NCBI GenBank assembly: GCA_037447655.1
Contig: JBBHKE010003114.1
Coordinates: 103,778 to 167,777, forward strand
Origin: Zygnema cylindricum
Lineage: Eukaryota > Streptophyta > Zygnematophyceae > Zygnematales > Zygnemataceae
DNA: 64,000 nt
Direction: 5' to 3'
Shown in pieces: positions 1 to 9,410 of the stretch. The first letter of the stretch is position 1. Every line of letters begins with the position of its first letter. The translations under genes and the position numbers were made by a program. Under the pieces are notes generated by a model, which saw nothing but the letters and a program-made list of their open reading frames with translations, did no database searches and was not told the DNA's origin.

Positions 1-854
1 ATAGGGGGAGGGAGCAAAAAAATCAGACCGACGAGTCCGGACCAAAGGCTCCCAATGGTTTATGTTATTTTGTAAGAAACTTGGGCACTATATGGCAGAG
101 TGCACTAAGCTAACCGAGCTTCGGTTAAAGGAGGGGCAGACCGGTGGTACACCGAGAGGAAAGAAAAAGGCCCTTGTGACAGAGGTACATGAGGCGGAAT
201 CCGAGGATGAGGACGATGAGCTGCTTTTAGATGAGGAGTTGGAGGCGAAAAACGAGGTCGAAATACCACGAAGGCAGAAATGTGCTTACGGTGGATTGAA
301 AGGTGAAGCAGGCTAGATTGTAGATTGAGGTGCCTCCATGCACATGTGTAAGGATACGCACCTGTTCACTAAGATAAGAAATATTCCCACCGTAGAGATA
401 GAGTACGGGGATGGGAGGATAGTCACCACTACTCTTGTAGGATCGGTAGATTTGGAAGTGTTAGTAGAAGGAAGGACATCCATAGTAACATTATCCGATG
501 TATTGTTTATTCCGGAGCTGAACAAAAACCTCATCTCTATATCCGTATTAGATGATAAGGGTTTTTTTACTAGCATTAGGGAAGGAGTCTTTACTGCTAG
601 TTTTGAGGAGGATGTCTATTTCATTGCTGAGAAAGGTAGCCATGGGATGTCTAGGCTTGTTTTAAGTAATGAAAAGAAGAAGCTTTATTATGCTAGTGTT
701 CATGATATTATGATGTGGCATAAGAGGCTTGGGCATGTGAATCTAGACAAGTTAAGAGAGATGAAAAAGATGAAGTGGTGGAAGGGATTAAGTTTAGTGA
801 GAATGATAATATAAGTGATTGTAGTGGATGTGCTCAAGGTAAAACACACAGATT
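1..854 (+). mobile_element. Ty1/copia internal fragment: gag end, protease, start of integrase
   Basis: The plus strand encodes the gag zinc knuckle (62 onward), an acidic linker, the aspartic protease (about 310-540) and the GAG-pre-integrase segment with WHKRLGH (715-735). The translation is very close to the nearly complete element at 28024-34470. Damage is visible: the knuckle has lost a base in its T run near 70 compared with that element, so its first cysteine is out of frame; there are stop codons just before and inside the protease DSGA motif (near 314 and 326); and the ORF ends early near 813. The 5' end lies outside the window and the right end is cut by the N gap. It may be the missing left part of the element at 4543-7017, which cannot be proven here. 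Confidence 0.85.
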
Positions 855-864
855 NNNNNNNNNN
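855..864. other. Assembly gap (10 N)
   Basis: Ten N bases. The coding sequence of the copia fragment stops here. The next 200 bases (865-1072) resemble neither the expected integrase nor an LTR start, so the two sides need not be adjacent in the genome. Confidence 0.99.
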
Positions 865-1072
865 TTAAAAAGATTCAGGATAGAGAGAGTGTCTGAGATA
901 GATGACTAAATGCCTCGGTTAGTCTAAAGTCAAAGCATGTGTTTTCATGTCGACGGCCACATGAAAGACATGCTTGTAACATGCTGTACCGGATTTACAG
1001 ATGTGCACCATACAAGCCTAAGCGAGGGAATTAGAAGCCTCCACAGCAGATGTAAAAGTACGGATTCCGGTA

Positions 1073-1711
1073 CGAGTACGAAACCAATACCGCGCATTTA
1101 TTCCTTTAGTGAAACGAATACCGCGCATGCATTTATTACGGCTACGATTAAATGTGAATTTAATCGGACGGCCGCAATTAACGCCGAGATCGCGGAAGAG
1201 GATTTTCGGCGGTTTGTGGTCATCGCCACATCGGAGGACACGTGGCGGAATGACATTGGATCGCGACACCTCCGAAGATTAAGGGAGCGAATCCGAACAT
1301 ACCACGTGTAGACATTTAGGCCATGTCGTACAATGTTCGTACAGAAAGTACACCGGCAGCTGTACTTTTGTGTACGAAACTGAAATCTGATTGGCTCCGT
1401 AAATCAGTAGATAGAGTCTGTGAGAGAGATAGGACTTAGAAAAATTAGAAGATATGACCCTCTCTCCTAGAGAGCTTCTGTACAAAAGGTCATCTTTGAC
1501 CCTCCATAACTTACTGCTCAGTGGAGCAAATTTAGAGATTCTTTTTGTTATCGACTCAGGGGAGTCTTGTCTTCACAGGGGTGAAGTTGGTCAGAGTTTT
1601 TGTCTGCCAGGGTGGCAGTTATTTTTTCTGAAACACAAAGGGGTCAAGGTTATCCTAGAGGCTTTTTGGAAGCTGTCCACTCTGAGGACTTATGGAGGTC
1701 TCAGAGTTTCA
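1073..1711 (+). mobile_element. Truncated copia LTR (3' two thirds)
   Basis: This segment reads like the LTRs of the 28024-34470 element in inverse orientation and ends in the same GAGTTTCA. It carries the shared U3 features: clustered GTAC motifs (near 1325-1375), an inverted CCAAT box (ATTGG) and the TATA-position sequence TGTACAAAAGG. The first third of the LTR is missing. Position 1712 enters the coding region of another element, so this LTR probably inserted there. The lost start prevents a check for target duplication. Confidence 0.75.
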
Positions 1712-3520
1712 AGACTCACCAGAAATCTCACATACACCTATGGACTTCGAAGAGATAGAAGACATGGGACCAGAACCGGCTCCTATGGACAGGGGAGCAG
1801 ATACGACAGTGAGGAGAAATCTAAGACTTCCATCCATTCCAGCTTTGGAGTTTGAGGGAGGAAGAAGGAGCAGCAAAAGGATACAAGAAAAACATGCCGC
1901 TAAAGGTAACTAAGCTGTCTCACCCAGATGAGCCTCAGTCTTACTCAGAAGAAGTAAATAATCTAGAAAAAGAAAGATGGATTAGAGCCATAAATGATGA
2001 GATGGCCTCTATCATGGAAGCAAACACTTGGGAACTAGCGGATTGTCCTCCAGACAGAAAACCTATTGGATGTAAATGGGTATTTAAATTAAAACTGAAC
2101 CCAGTTAATACCATTGAGAGATATAAGACTCGATGAGTAGCGAAAGGGTTCACCCAATAGGAGGGGATTGATTATGAGGAGACCTTTGCTCCAGTTGTTC
2201 GATTCCCATCAGTAAGAATTCTTCTCAGTCTGGCAGCAGCGGAAGACATGGAAATACACCAGATGGACATTAAGACTGCTTTTCTCAATGGTGAGTTAGA
2301 GGAGGAGATTTTCATGAGGCAACCCGAGGGGTTCGTGGGAGAAGGAGAAGAGAGCAAAGTATGCAGGCTCATAAAGTCCTTATATGGACTGAAGCAAGCT
2401 CATCGACAGTGGAATAACAAACTAGATGAGTTTCTCACCGGTCTGGGATATATCCGGATCAGCTCGTACCATTCTATCTATATGTTTGAAGATGAGAATG
2501 GTGTCATTTTTATTGCAATTTATGTGGATGATCTGCTTTTATTGAGTAAATCTTTGGAAAAAACCGATAAGTTAAAGAAAGATCGTAGAAGCATATTTGA
2601 TATAAAGGATTTAGGGGAGGCAAGATATATTTTGGGGATCCAAATGGAAAGGGATAGGGGGAAGAAGATTATCAGACTTACTCAAAAAGAAGCAATAAGT
2701 AATATGCTTGAGAAATTTCAGATGGAAAATGCTAACAGTTGTACCACTCCCATGGACTTGAAAAACGTAAGTGATGGGAGTGTAGAAGGAGGAGTGATGA
2801 TCTTAGATGATCAGATGAGTCCAGAGGAGAGAGAGTTTATGAAGTCTATCCCTTATAGATAGGTTGTAAGAAGTTTAATCTTTTTCATAAATTGTACTAG
2901 GCCGGACATGGCGGCAGCAGTTGGAGTACCCAGTAGGTGTCTTAATGATCCTAGGAAGAGAGATTGAGAGGCAGCCAAGAGCGTCATGAGATATCTGGTG
3001 GGAACCAAAGAGTTATGGTTACATTTGGGAGGGGAGCACACAGACATCACTACTTGGAGTGATGCCAATTTTTGGGACGCACCTATGAGACGATGCACTT
3101 CTAGGTATGTGTTGTATGTTGGGGAAGGTGCTTGTTGTTGGAGCAGTAAGCAACAAAAGGTGGTTGCTCAGTCCACTATGGAGGTTGAGTACATGGCATC
3201 TTGTTCTGCTGTGAAATAGTTGATGTCGGTCAAGTCCTTGCTGCAAAAACTGGGGTATATGAAGGAGGGAGTGCATGAAGTGTTTTGTGATAATCAAGCG
3301 GCCATTACAATTGCAGCCAATCCAAAACATCATTTTAAGGCTAAACATATGGACATAAGATTAATTATTATAAAGAAAAAGTTGAGAATAAAATAGTGAA
3401 TCTTGTTTATAGATCTGATGAGGAAATGGTGGCTGACATGATGACCAAACCTGTGCCCTCTCCGAAGTTAAAATACTGTAGGGAAAAATGTGGATTAAAA
3501 GAAAAGTTAAAATTAGACTA
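1712..3520 (+). pseudogene. Copia pol remnant (RT and RNase H)
   Basis: Recognisable motifs in order are the linker rich in charged residues, the KPIGCKWVF and AKGFTQ segments of reverse transcriptase, the first catalytic-aspartate motif (HQMDIKTAFLNGE, near 2260), LYGLKQA (near 2383), the YVDD catalytic box (near 2520-2531) and RNase H with SDA (near 3060), STMEVEY (near 3175) and CDNQAA (near 3286). Several stop codons (for example near 2136, 2160, 2862 and 3218) and frame breaks show it is dead. It would have copied element RNA into DNA in virus-like particles. Confidence 0.85.
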
Positions 3521-3534
3521 GAAAATAAAGGGAG

Positions 3535-4542
3535 TGTTGAAATAAGTAGTTTTTGTTGTATTTTCTAGGTCTTAAACTAATTTGCGGAAACATATAAAGA
3601 AAATGTAGGCAGCCTGCCTCCATCTCTTCTCTCTTGCCCCCATACTTGTTGTAGTCACTGAAAGAGAGAGAGAGAGCGATGGAGCCATGGCTGCTTCAGC
3701 TCCATAGGAAGGACTAAAGAGTGACTTAAGTCACTCTCAACAAAAGGTTGAGTCCGACAAGACTCAAACCCCCGAACGGCAGAGCGCGGCGTAGCCGTTA
3801 GCTCTAACCAGTCTGTCGTAGAAGTCCGTTAGGAGATATAGGGTTTCATTAGTATTTAAACTATTGTATAATACAGAAACCATTTAACTGAAATATGAAC
3901 GAACGGACATAGAACTTGTTTAGGTTTAGTGCGAACGTCATTTCGCACGAAACAAATGAAAAGGACATTTGTTTTAAACGGTCGACATCAATGTCGGATT
4001 TAATCCGACGGCGCACATCATCGCCGAGATCGCAGAATGGTCACTTTGGATTTTATAGACGTGGCATGATGTGGCGCCGCGTGGAAGGATGACATTTGGT
4101 CGCGAGAATTCTGGAGAATATAAGAACGAGTGGAAAAGTAACACGCGTCCACTCAGTAGCTTTGTCATACACCGGCCGTACAGAAAGGACACCGGCCGTA
4201 GTACCTTTATGTACTTTACAGTAATATAATTGGTTCGTACTTCAGTAGATAGGGGTTGTGAGAGAGGTTTAGGACTTAGGAAATTTTGGTAGATAGTCAC
4301 CTCTCTCTAAAAAAGCTTTGTATAAATTTGTATTTTTTTACGCCTCATAACTTATCGGCTGGTTGGCCGTTTTCAATGATTCTTTTTGCTACAAACTCAG
4401 GGGAGCCCATGCTGCACAGGGGTGCAGTTAAATTGTCAGTTTACCTTCTTGGGCAGCAGAGGTTGTGGCTTTAAGTGGGTTAGTTAAATACTATCTAGAG
4501 GCTTCCTGTATTCTGTAGTCCAATGGAGGACACAGAATTGCA
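3535..4542 (+). repeat. 3' LTR (1,008 bp) of the 1712-4542 element
   Basis: Starts TGTTGAAAT right after the polypurine tract AAAATAAAGGGAG and ends AGAATTGCA, matching the ends of the other family members. It contains the conserved hairpin (arms about 3618-3634 and 3663-3684), a perfect 18-bp palindrome at 3719-3736 (GAGTGACTTAAGTCACTC), a second stem TTGAGTC/GACTCAA next to it, GTAC clusters near 4165-4235 and the TATA box TGTATAAAT near 4320. Confidence 0.9.
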
Positions 4543-6015
4543 CTATCCACCCGATAGAAAACCAATTGGATGTAAGTGGGTTTTCAAATTAAAACTGAAT
4601 CCTGACAATACTTTTGAGCGGTATAAAGCCCGGTTAGTGGCGAAAGGTTTTACTCAGAAAGGGGGAATAGACTACGAAGAAACCTTCGCTTCGGTCGTCA
4701 GATTTCCCTCGGTCCGGATACTTCTCAGCCTGGCAGTTGTAGAAGACATGGAAGTACACCAGATGGACATAAAGACAACTTTTTTACATGGAGAACTAGA
4801 GGAGGAGATCTTCATGCGACATCCAGAAGGATTCGTGGAACAAGGAGAGGAAAGTTAAGAATGTTGGTTGATCAAATCTCTCTATGGTTTGAAACAGGCG
4901 CCCAGACAATGGAACAACAAACTTGATGAGTTCCTTACGAGTTGGGGATACATCCGCATTAGTTCACACCATTCAATTTATGTTTTTGAAGATGAGGAAG
5001 GTGTCATCTTTATTGCAATTTACGTTGTTGATCTTCTTGTTCTTAGTAAGTCATTAAAGGAAATTAACAAACTAAAAACATATCTAAAGGGAAGATTCGA
5101 AATGAAAGATATGGGGGAGGCTAGATATATTCTGGGAATACAAGTAGAGAGAGATAGGAAAAAGAGGATAATTACACTAACTCAGAAAGAGGCAATTGGA
5201 AACATGCAGGAAAAACTTCAGATGAACAAAGCCAACAGTTGTACGACTCCCATGGACCTAAAGAAGGGAAGTGAGGGGAGTGAGGAAGGAGATATGCTAA
5301 TTCTAGATGATGAACTAGGTCTAGAAGAAAAGAAGTTTATGCGGACTATTCCATACAGACAGGTAGTGGGCAGTCTAATTTATTTTATGAATTTTACCAG
5401 ACCCGATTTGGCAGCAGCTGTAAGAGTACTAAGTAGGAGTCTAAATGCTTTTACCAAAAAGGATTGGGAAGCAGCTAAAAGGGTCATAAGATATCTGATA
5501 GGAACTAGAGATCTATGGCTGCATCTGGGTGGGGAAAACACTGACATCGCCACTTGGAGTGATGCCAACTATGCGAATGCTCCGATGAGAAGATGTACAT
5601 CTGGATATGTGTTGTATGTGGGGAATGGTGCTTGTTGCTCGAGCAGTAAGCAGCAAAAGGTCATTGCTGAGTCTGCCATGGAGGCAGAGTATAGGGCATC
5701 TTGCTTTGCTGTGAAGGAATAGATGTGGGTCATATCCTTGCTTGATGAATTGGGGCATCTTAAGAGTGGAATTCAGAAAATATTCTGTGATAATCAAGCA
5801 GCAATTGCAATTGCTGCTAATCCCAAACATCATTTTAAAGCAAAACACATGGACATCGGACTTAGCTTTGTTAGGGAAAAGGTGGAGAACAAAATAATAA
5901 ATCTAGAATAGAGACCAGACAGTGAGATGGTGGTAGACATGATGACTAAGCCTGTACCTTCTCCTAAATTATTTTTTTGTAGAATGAGATGTTGACTTAA
6001 AATTAAAAGTGACTA
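4543..6015 (+). pseudogene. Copia pol remnant (RT and RNase H)
   Basis: Encodes RT from KPIGCKW onward, the HQMDIKT motif (near 4757), LYGLKQAPRQW (near 4881) and the catalytic box, which here reads YVVD in place of YVDD (near 5020-5031), losing one catalytic aspartate. RNase H follows with SDANY, SAMEAEY and CDNQAAIAI. Stop codons lie near 4857, 5720 and 5911. The changed YVDD residue and the stops make it inactive. The long central ORF (4868-5722) is only the best-preserved piece. Confidence 0.85.
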
Positions 6016-6105
6016 GAAAATAAGGGGAGTGTTGAAATAAAAGGTATTTTCTAGGTTATTTAATTGATTTTATTTGAAGCAGGAAAAAGCAAAGGCAACC
6101 TGCTT

Positions 6106-6166
6106 CTAGCTTCTCTCTCTAGCCTCCATACTTGTCGTAGTCACTGAAGGCTAGAGAGGAAGCTAG
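6106..6166 (+). other. Conserved U3 stem-loop with fixed loop
   Basis: The arms 6106-6124 and 6149-6166 pair over 18 bp with one bulged T. The loop contains ACTTGTCGTAGTCACTGA. The same loop, with different but still pairing arms, occurs in the LTRs at 3618-3684, 15982-16041, about 28938-28995 (inverse), about 12495-12555 (inverse) and 35770-35830. This looks like a selected RNA or DNA structure. Its function is unknown. Confidence 0.6.
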
Positions 6167-6231
6167 AGCCATGGCTGCCCATGCTCCTTATAGAGTCAGA
6201 AGGCAAATCCTTGGTAAACTCACCAAAAGGA

Positions 6232-6274
6232 TTGACGGACCCAGGATTTGATCCTGGTACCTACCGTCCGTCAA
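6232..6274 (-). other. tRNA-like nested hairpin in LTR U3
   Basis: The outer stem TTGACGGAC/GTCCGTCAA (6232-6240 with 6266-6274) is a perfect 9 bp. It encloses CCAGGAT TTG ATCCTGG (6241-6257). Read on the minus strand, the inner hairpin plus its surroundings resemble a tRNA T-arm and B box (GATCAAATCC), followed within about 60 bases by a D-arm-like GGTAAGACTAACGG. Equivalents occur in the other LTRs with compensating substitutions. It is not a functional tRNA gene as far as can be seen. Confidence 0.5.
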
Positions 6275-6629
6275 AGTAGCCGTTAGTCTTACCCCGTAGT
6301 CTAAGACCAGTGCTGAAGTATATAGGGTACGATAGCTACTTAAACATGACGAAATAGAGAAGTTCGGCTTACTGACAAACGGACCACAATCACACAGACA
6401 CAGTTAAATAGAGTTACAAAAAAAAGTACTGATTATATATTAACGACTATAAATTAAGGCCGACATCAATCTAACGGCCGAGAAAGAAGCCAGCATCGCG
6501 GAATGGTCGATTTGGCGGTTTGCGGTCATACCCACAACAGGTGACACGTGGCAGCATGACATTGGATGACGGCATCTCCGAGACATACTAAGGGGAACCC
6601 GGACATGGTAGGCGTCATCTTTTTGGCCA

Positions 6630-6794
6630 TGTCGTACAATGGCCGTACAAAAAGTACTCCGGACCAAGTACCTTTCTGTTCTGTACTCTTAATTGATTGG
6701 CTCCGTACCGCAGTAGAAGAGAGTTTAGAGAGGGGTTTAAGACTTAGAAAATTAGTGGTAGCTACCTCTCTCCTAGAGAGCTCTTGTATAAAAG
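6630..6794 (+). promoter_or_regulatory. LTR promoter: GTAC cluster, CCAAT box, TATA box
   Basis: Six GTAC tetramers lie within about 85 bases (6630-6706), followed by an inverted CCAAT box ATTGG (6696-6700) and TATAAAAG (6787-6794). The same order is kept in the other LTRs. GTAC is the core bound by the green-lineage SBP-box factors. That link is inference only. Confidence 0.5.
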
Positions 6795-7017
6795 ATCATC
6801 TTTGACCATTGATAATTTGCTGCTCAGGGGAGCAAATTCAAGGATTCTTTTTGTGGCAGAGTAGAGGAGTCAGTGTTTCCAAAGTAGTGCACTTTGGTTT
6901 GTCTGTATACTGTCTGGCTGTCAGCTATACCTGTACAACGACCAAGGGGTTGAGATCACACTAGAGGCTTCTGGTAAGCTGCCTGCTATGAGTACTAATG
7001 GAGGTCTCACAGTTGCA

Positions 7018-7752
7018 ATGTGTTCAAGTAAGGGTTTTTTCCCGTCGTTTACACAGAAAATGGGACTTCCTACTTGAAAATATTACGCTACGACATATGA
7101 CAGGTACGGTAATTCGGTAATATGCATACGCCATGTTACATACAACAGATATATGCGTACCTAAAATAGCATGACCAAAATCTGCATGTTGGGATAGAAA
7201 GTCATCTTAAGGAGCTTCTCAAAAATTCGGGGCCATATTGTGTGTAGTGTTTACGGCTCATTTAGATTAAGCCTGAGATAGTACGGTACGATACCAGGCA
7301 TCAAGACAACAACTAAAATTCACGTCTTATGATATGGTTATGTTCGAACATCTTATCGTGATGTGATGCTACTACGTCATGCTGTTAACAATCGAAAACT
7401 GTAACAACTATTGACGAACGAACTTACAAGTTACGACGAAAGTACGGGAAATCACAACTGACGCTTGCGTGTGGAGGTAACCGTACATGTCTTGCTGAAT
7501 ATTTGTGCTTGAAAGATCGGACGGCCTGAGTCATGGGCGGTAATTTTTCTGCGATTTGATTGGCTTCCAAGGTATCCTTCTTTGGGTTGTCCTTCCGTGG
7601 AGCATTTTCCTTGAAAGTACAATTGGCCCATCGTTATTACTTATTAGAACTTTAGTATAATGCATCGGTATGCTGCTAGGATCGATATATCGTGTGCAAT
7701 CACCGATATTTTCTATATGGAAGTTCTTCATAATTTCCTATACAATATACAC
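7018..7752. other. Non-coding, no feature recognised
   Basis: AT-rich sequence without a convincing ORF, RNA gene or LTR similarity. The short ORFs here show no domain. It ends at the hAT-type element starting at 7753. Confidence 0.6.
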
Positions 7753-8370
7753 CAGAGGTCGCAAAAGTTAAAATTTTACATAACCGACCGTTTTTTTTTC
7801 AAAGTCTGAGTAACCGACGCCGGACCAGGTTATGTCACGCTCCAAAATTGTTAACCGTTAATCCACCAGCGTGTACAAAAATAAAAGTTAACCGAAACTC
7901 AATTTTTCGCGACTAACCGTGCCCGCGCGTAATCGAAAAAGTACAAAAATAATTAATGTACTATCTATGAATAAGCCAATAATTATGATTTGTCGCTTTC
8001 CCTAAGATTTGCGAAATGAATAGTGTTTACTACCGTGTAGATTTGCGACGCTTTGTCGCGTTCCTTAAGATTTGCGAAATGAATAGTGTTACTACCGTGT
8101 CAGATTTGCGACACTAATCATGATATCACGTACTTCCACGATACCAAAGAGTACAAAGTACAATAATGTTGGATTGTATGGAGAGTACAAAATTTTCATT
8201 TTTTTTGTTTTTTGGTTAACTGATCGTAATAGACCATTTTTTTTTTCTGGTGAATGAATCGACCGCAACCGCCCAGCCCCCAAAATTTGGCAACCGAATC
8301 CGTTCCGGATCCGGCGCGGGCGGTTGGTTAACTGTCACTCACAGTTTCGTTTGAGTGTTTGCGACCTCTG
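7753..8370. mobile_element. Non-autonomous hAT-type DNA transposon (618 bp)
   Basis: The ends are inverted repeats, CAGAGGTCGCAAA at the left and TTTGCGACCTCTG at the right. Flanking 8-mers ATATACAC (7745-7752) and ATATACAT (8371-8378) agree at 7 of 8 bases, as expected for the 8-bp duplication of hAT elements. CAGAGG-type ends are also typical of hAT. No transposase is encoded. The stretch 8272-8340 (CAGCCCCCAAAATTTGG and following) is shared with the second element at 59826-60007, so both belong to one family. Confidence 0.75.
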
Positions 8371-8378
8371 ATATACAT

Positions 8379-8590
8379 TACATCGCGAATCGCTATTAGG
8401 GTTAATCACGCTAATTCGGCGCCCCAAATTTTTTACCCGAATTCTTAAATATAGTTATTAAAAAAACCCTAAAAAACAAATTTGAGTGACTGATTTCAAT
8501 GAAAATCCCCAAATTCCCAATTAGCGTTAATTACACTAATTGTTCTTTAACACTAAATATTTGTTAACGCTAATAGCGATGCGGGGTGTA
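8379..8590. mobile_element. MITE with TACACCG-type inverted ends (about 212 bp)
   Basis: Left end TACATCGCGAATCGCTATTA and right end TAATAGCGATGCGGGGTGTA are imperfect inverted repeats. Inside, both sides repeat the AATTAGCGT/ACACTAATT theme. It is the same family as the three elements at 62740-63735. No coding capacity. Confidence 0.6.
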
Positions 8591-8958
8591 CTGTGAAAAC
8601 GGCATTATAGAAGATAGGATTATGATTCTTCAAGGTTCCAGGAGAAAACATTGACCGTCTGATTACACTTTGGTCTTCATCCGTGAAGCAATCCCTCCAT
8701 CCGCCTTTGTAATGGTCGACCCACCTCACGGAGGTGAGTAGACAAATCACAAAACCCATAAAACCGCTACACTTGGACGATAGACACGTGCGACAATGAA
8801 CAACTATTCAAATTTTATCACGTCGCCGAAGTCACGTGCCTTTGGGGTCAAGGTGACTGGAAAATCTTTGCCGAAAAAAAGTACATTTTTTGACTTCTTG
8901 CCAAAAGAAGTACGGTTTTCGCCATCCTTCCAAAAGTACGGTTTTTGACTTCTTTCTA
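8591..8958. other. Non-coding, no feature recognised
   Basis: There is a short repeated theme of AAAAGTACGGTTTT blocks near 8880-8945 but no gene, RNA or clear element boundary. Confidence 0.5.
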
Positions 8959-8960
8959 TA

Positions 8961-9408
8961 GTTCAAAAGTAGGTGTTTCTATTGTAGGTCTTTTGTCGGT
9001 GCGTTCATCGTAAGTTGTGTTATGGGCTTTTCATGTGATCGTCTTAAGTCGCTACCTTGATCAGCGACCGTTTGATTGTCCAAATCTGACGATAGTCTTA
9101 TCGTAAGTTGTGTTATATGCTTTTCATGTGATCTTCTTAGATCGCTACTTTGATTTGCGACTGTCTGAACGTCCGAATCTGACGGTTTAAATAAAAAATA
9201 TTCAATACTCACAGAAAAAGATTTTTTTGTCTGTTTTTTTTTTCTAATTTAGACATGACGTTTAATTCTCTATTGATATTTATGCAACTCAACCCTGTTA
9301 CTATTTTATTTCACTTTACGACCAATACAATATGGGTCTTAAGGGTATATTGTATTTTTTGCGTACAATAGGCATATTGTATGGGTGTACTTTCACATAC
9401 TTTTGAAC
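8961..9408. mobile_element. Small DNA transposon flanked by TA (448 bp)
   Basis: The terminal inverted repeats are GTTCAAAAGTAGGTG (8961-8975) and CACATACTTTTGAAC (9394-9408), flanked on both sides by TA, consistent with a Tc1/mariner-like TA duplication. Inside is a two-copy 93-bp tandem repeat. Part of a second copy lies in inverted orientation at 63808-64000. No transposase is visible. Confidence 0.6.
9008..9190. repeat. Tandem repeat, two 93-bp units
   Basis: Units start at 9008 and 9101 with TCGTAAGTTGTGTTAT and share TTTTCATGTGATC and the following GTCGCTAC/ATCGCTAC block. The second unit runs into the AATCTGACGG motif that recurs at the window end. Confidence 0.7.
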
Positions 9409-9410
9409 TA

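Larger units (their letters stand above)
1712..4542 (+). mobile_element. Copia element, 3' half with 3' LTR
   Basis: Contains the end of the integrase-RT linker, RT, RNase H, a polypurine tract (3521-3534) and a complete 3' LTR (3535-4542). The 3' LTR boundary falls directly in the RT coding sequence of the next element, resuming at the conserved PPDRKPIGCKW segment. This indicates that this element inserted into the 4543-7017 element. Its 5' half is absent, replaced at 1711 by another LTR. Same LTR family as the elements at 18662-25022 and 25023-34861. Confidence 0.85.
4543..7017 (+). mobile_element. Copia element, 3' half with 3' LTR
   Basis: RT starts mid-domain at 4543 because the 1712-4542 element sits immediately upstream. 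RT and RNase H follow to about 6015, then a polypurine tract (AAAATAAGGGGAG, 6017-6029) and a 988-bp LTR (6030-7017). The coding region resembles the 28024-34470 element more than the neighbour on its left. Position 7018 onward is unrelated non-LTR sequence, so 7017/7018 is the true right edge. The target duplication cannot be tested because the 5' end is missing. Confidence 0.85.
6030..7017 (+). repeat. 3' LTR (988 bp) of the 4543-7017 element
   Basis: Starts TGTTGAAAT and ends CAGTTGCA. It is the clearest example of the shared LTR plan: hairpin near base 77-137 of the LTR, tRNA-like nested hairpin near base 203-245, GTAC cluster, inverted CCAAT box and TATAAAAG near base 758. From the TATA position, transcription would start near 6820, so U3 is roughly 790 bases and both hairpins would lie in the 3' UTR of the element RNA. 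Confidence 0.9.
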
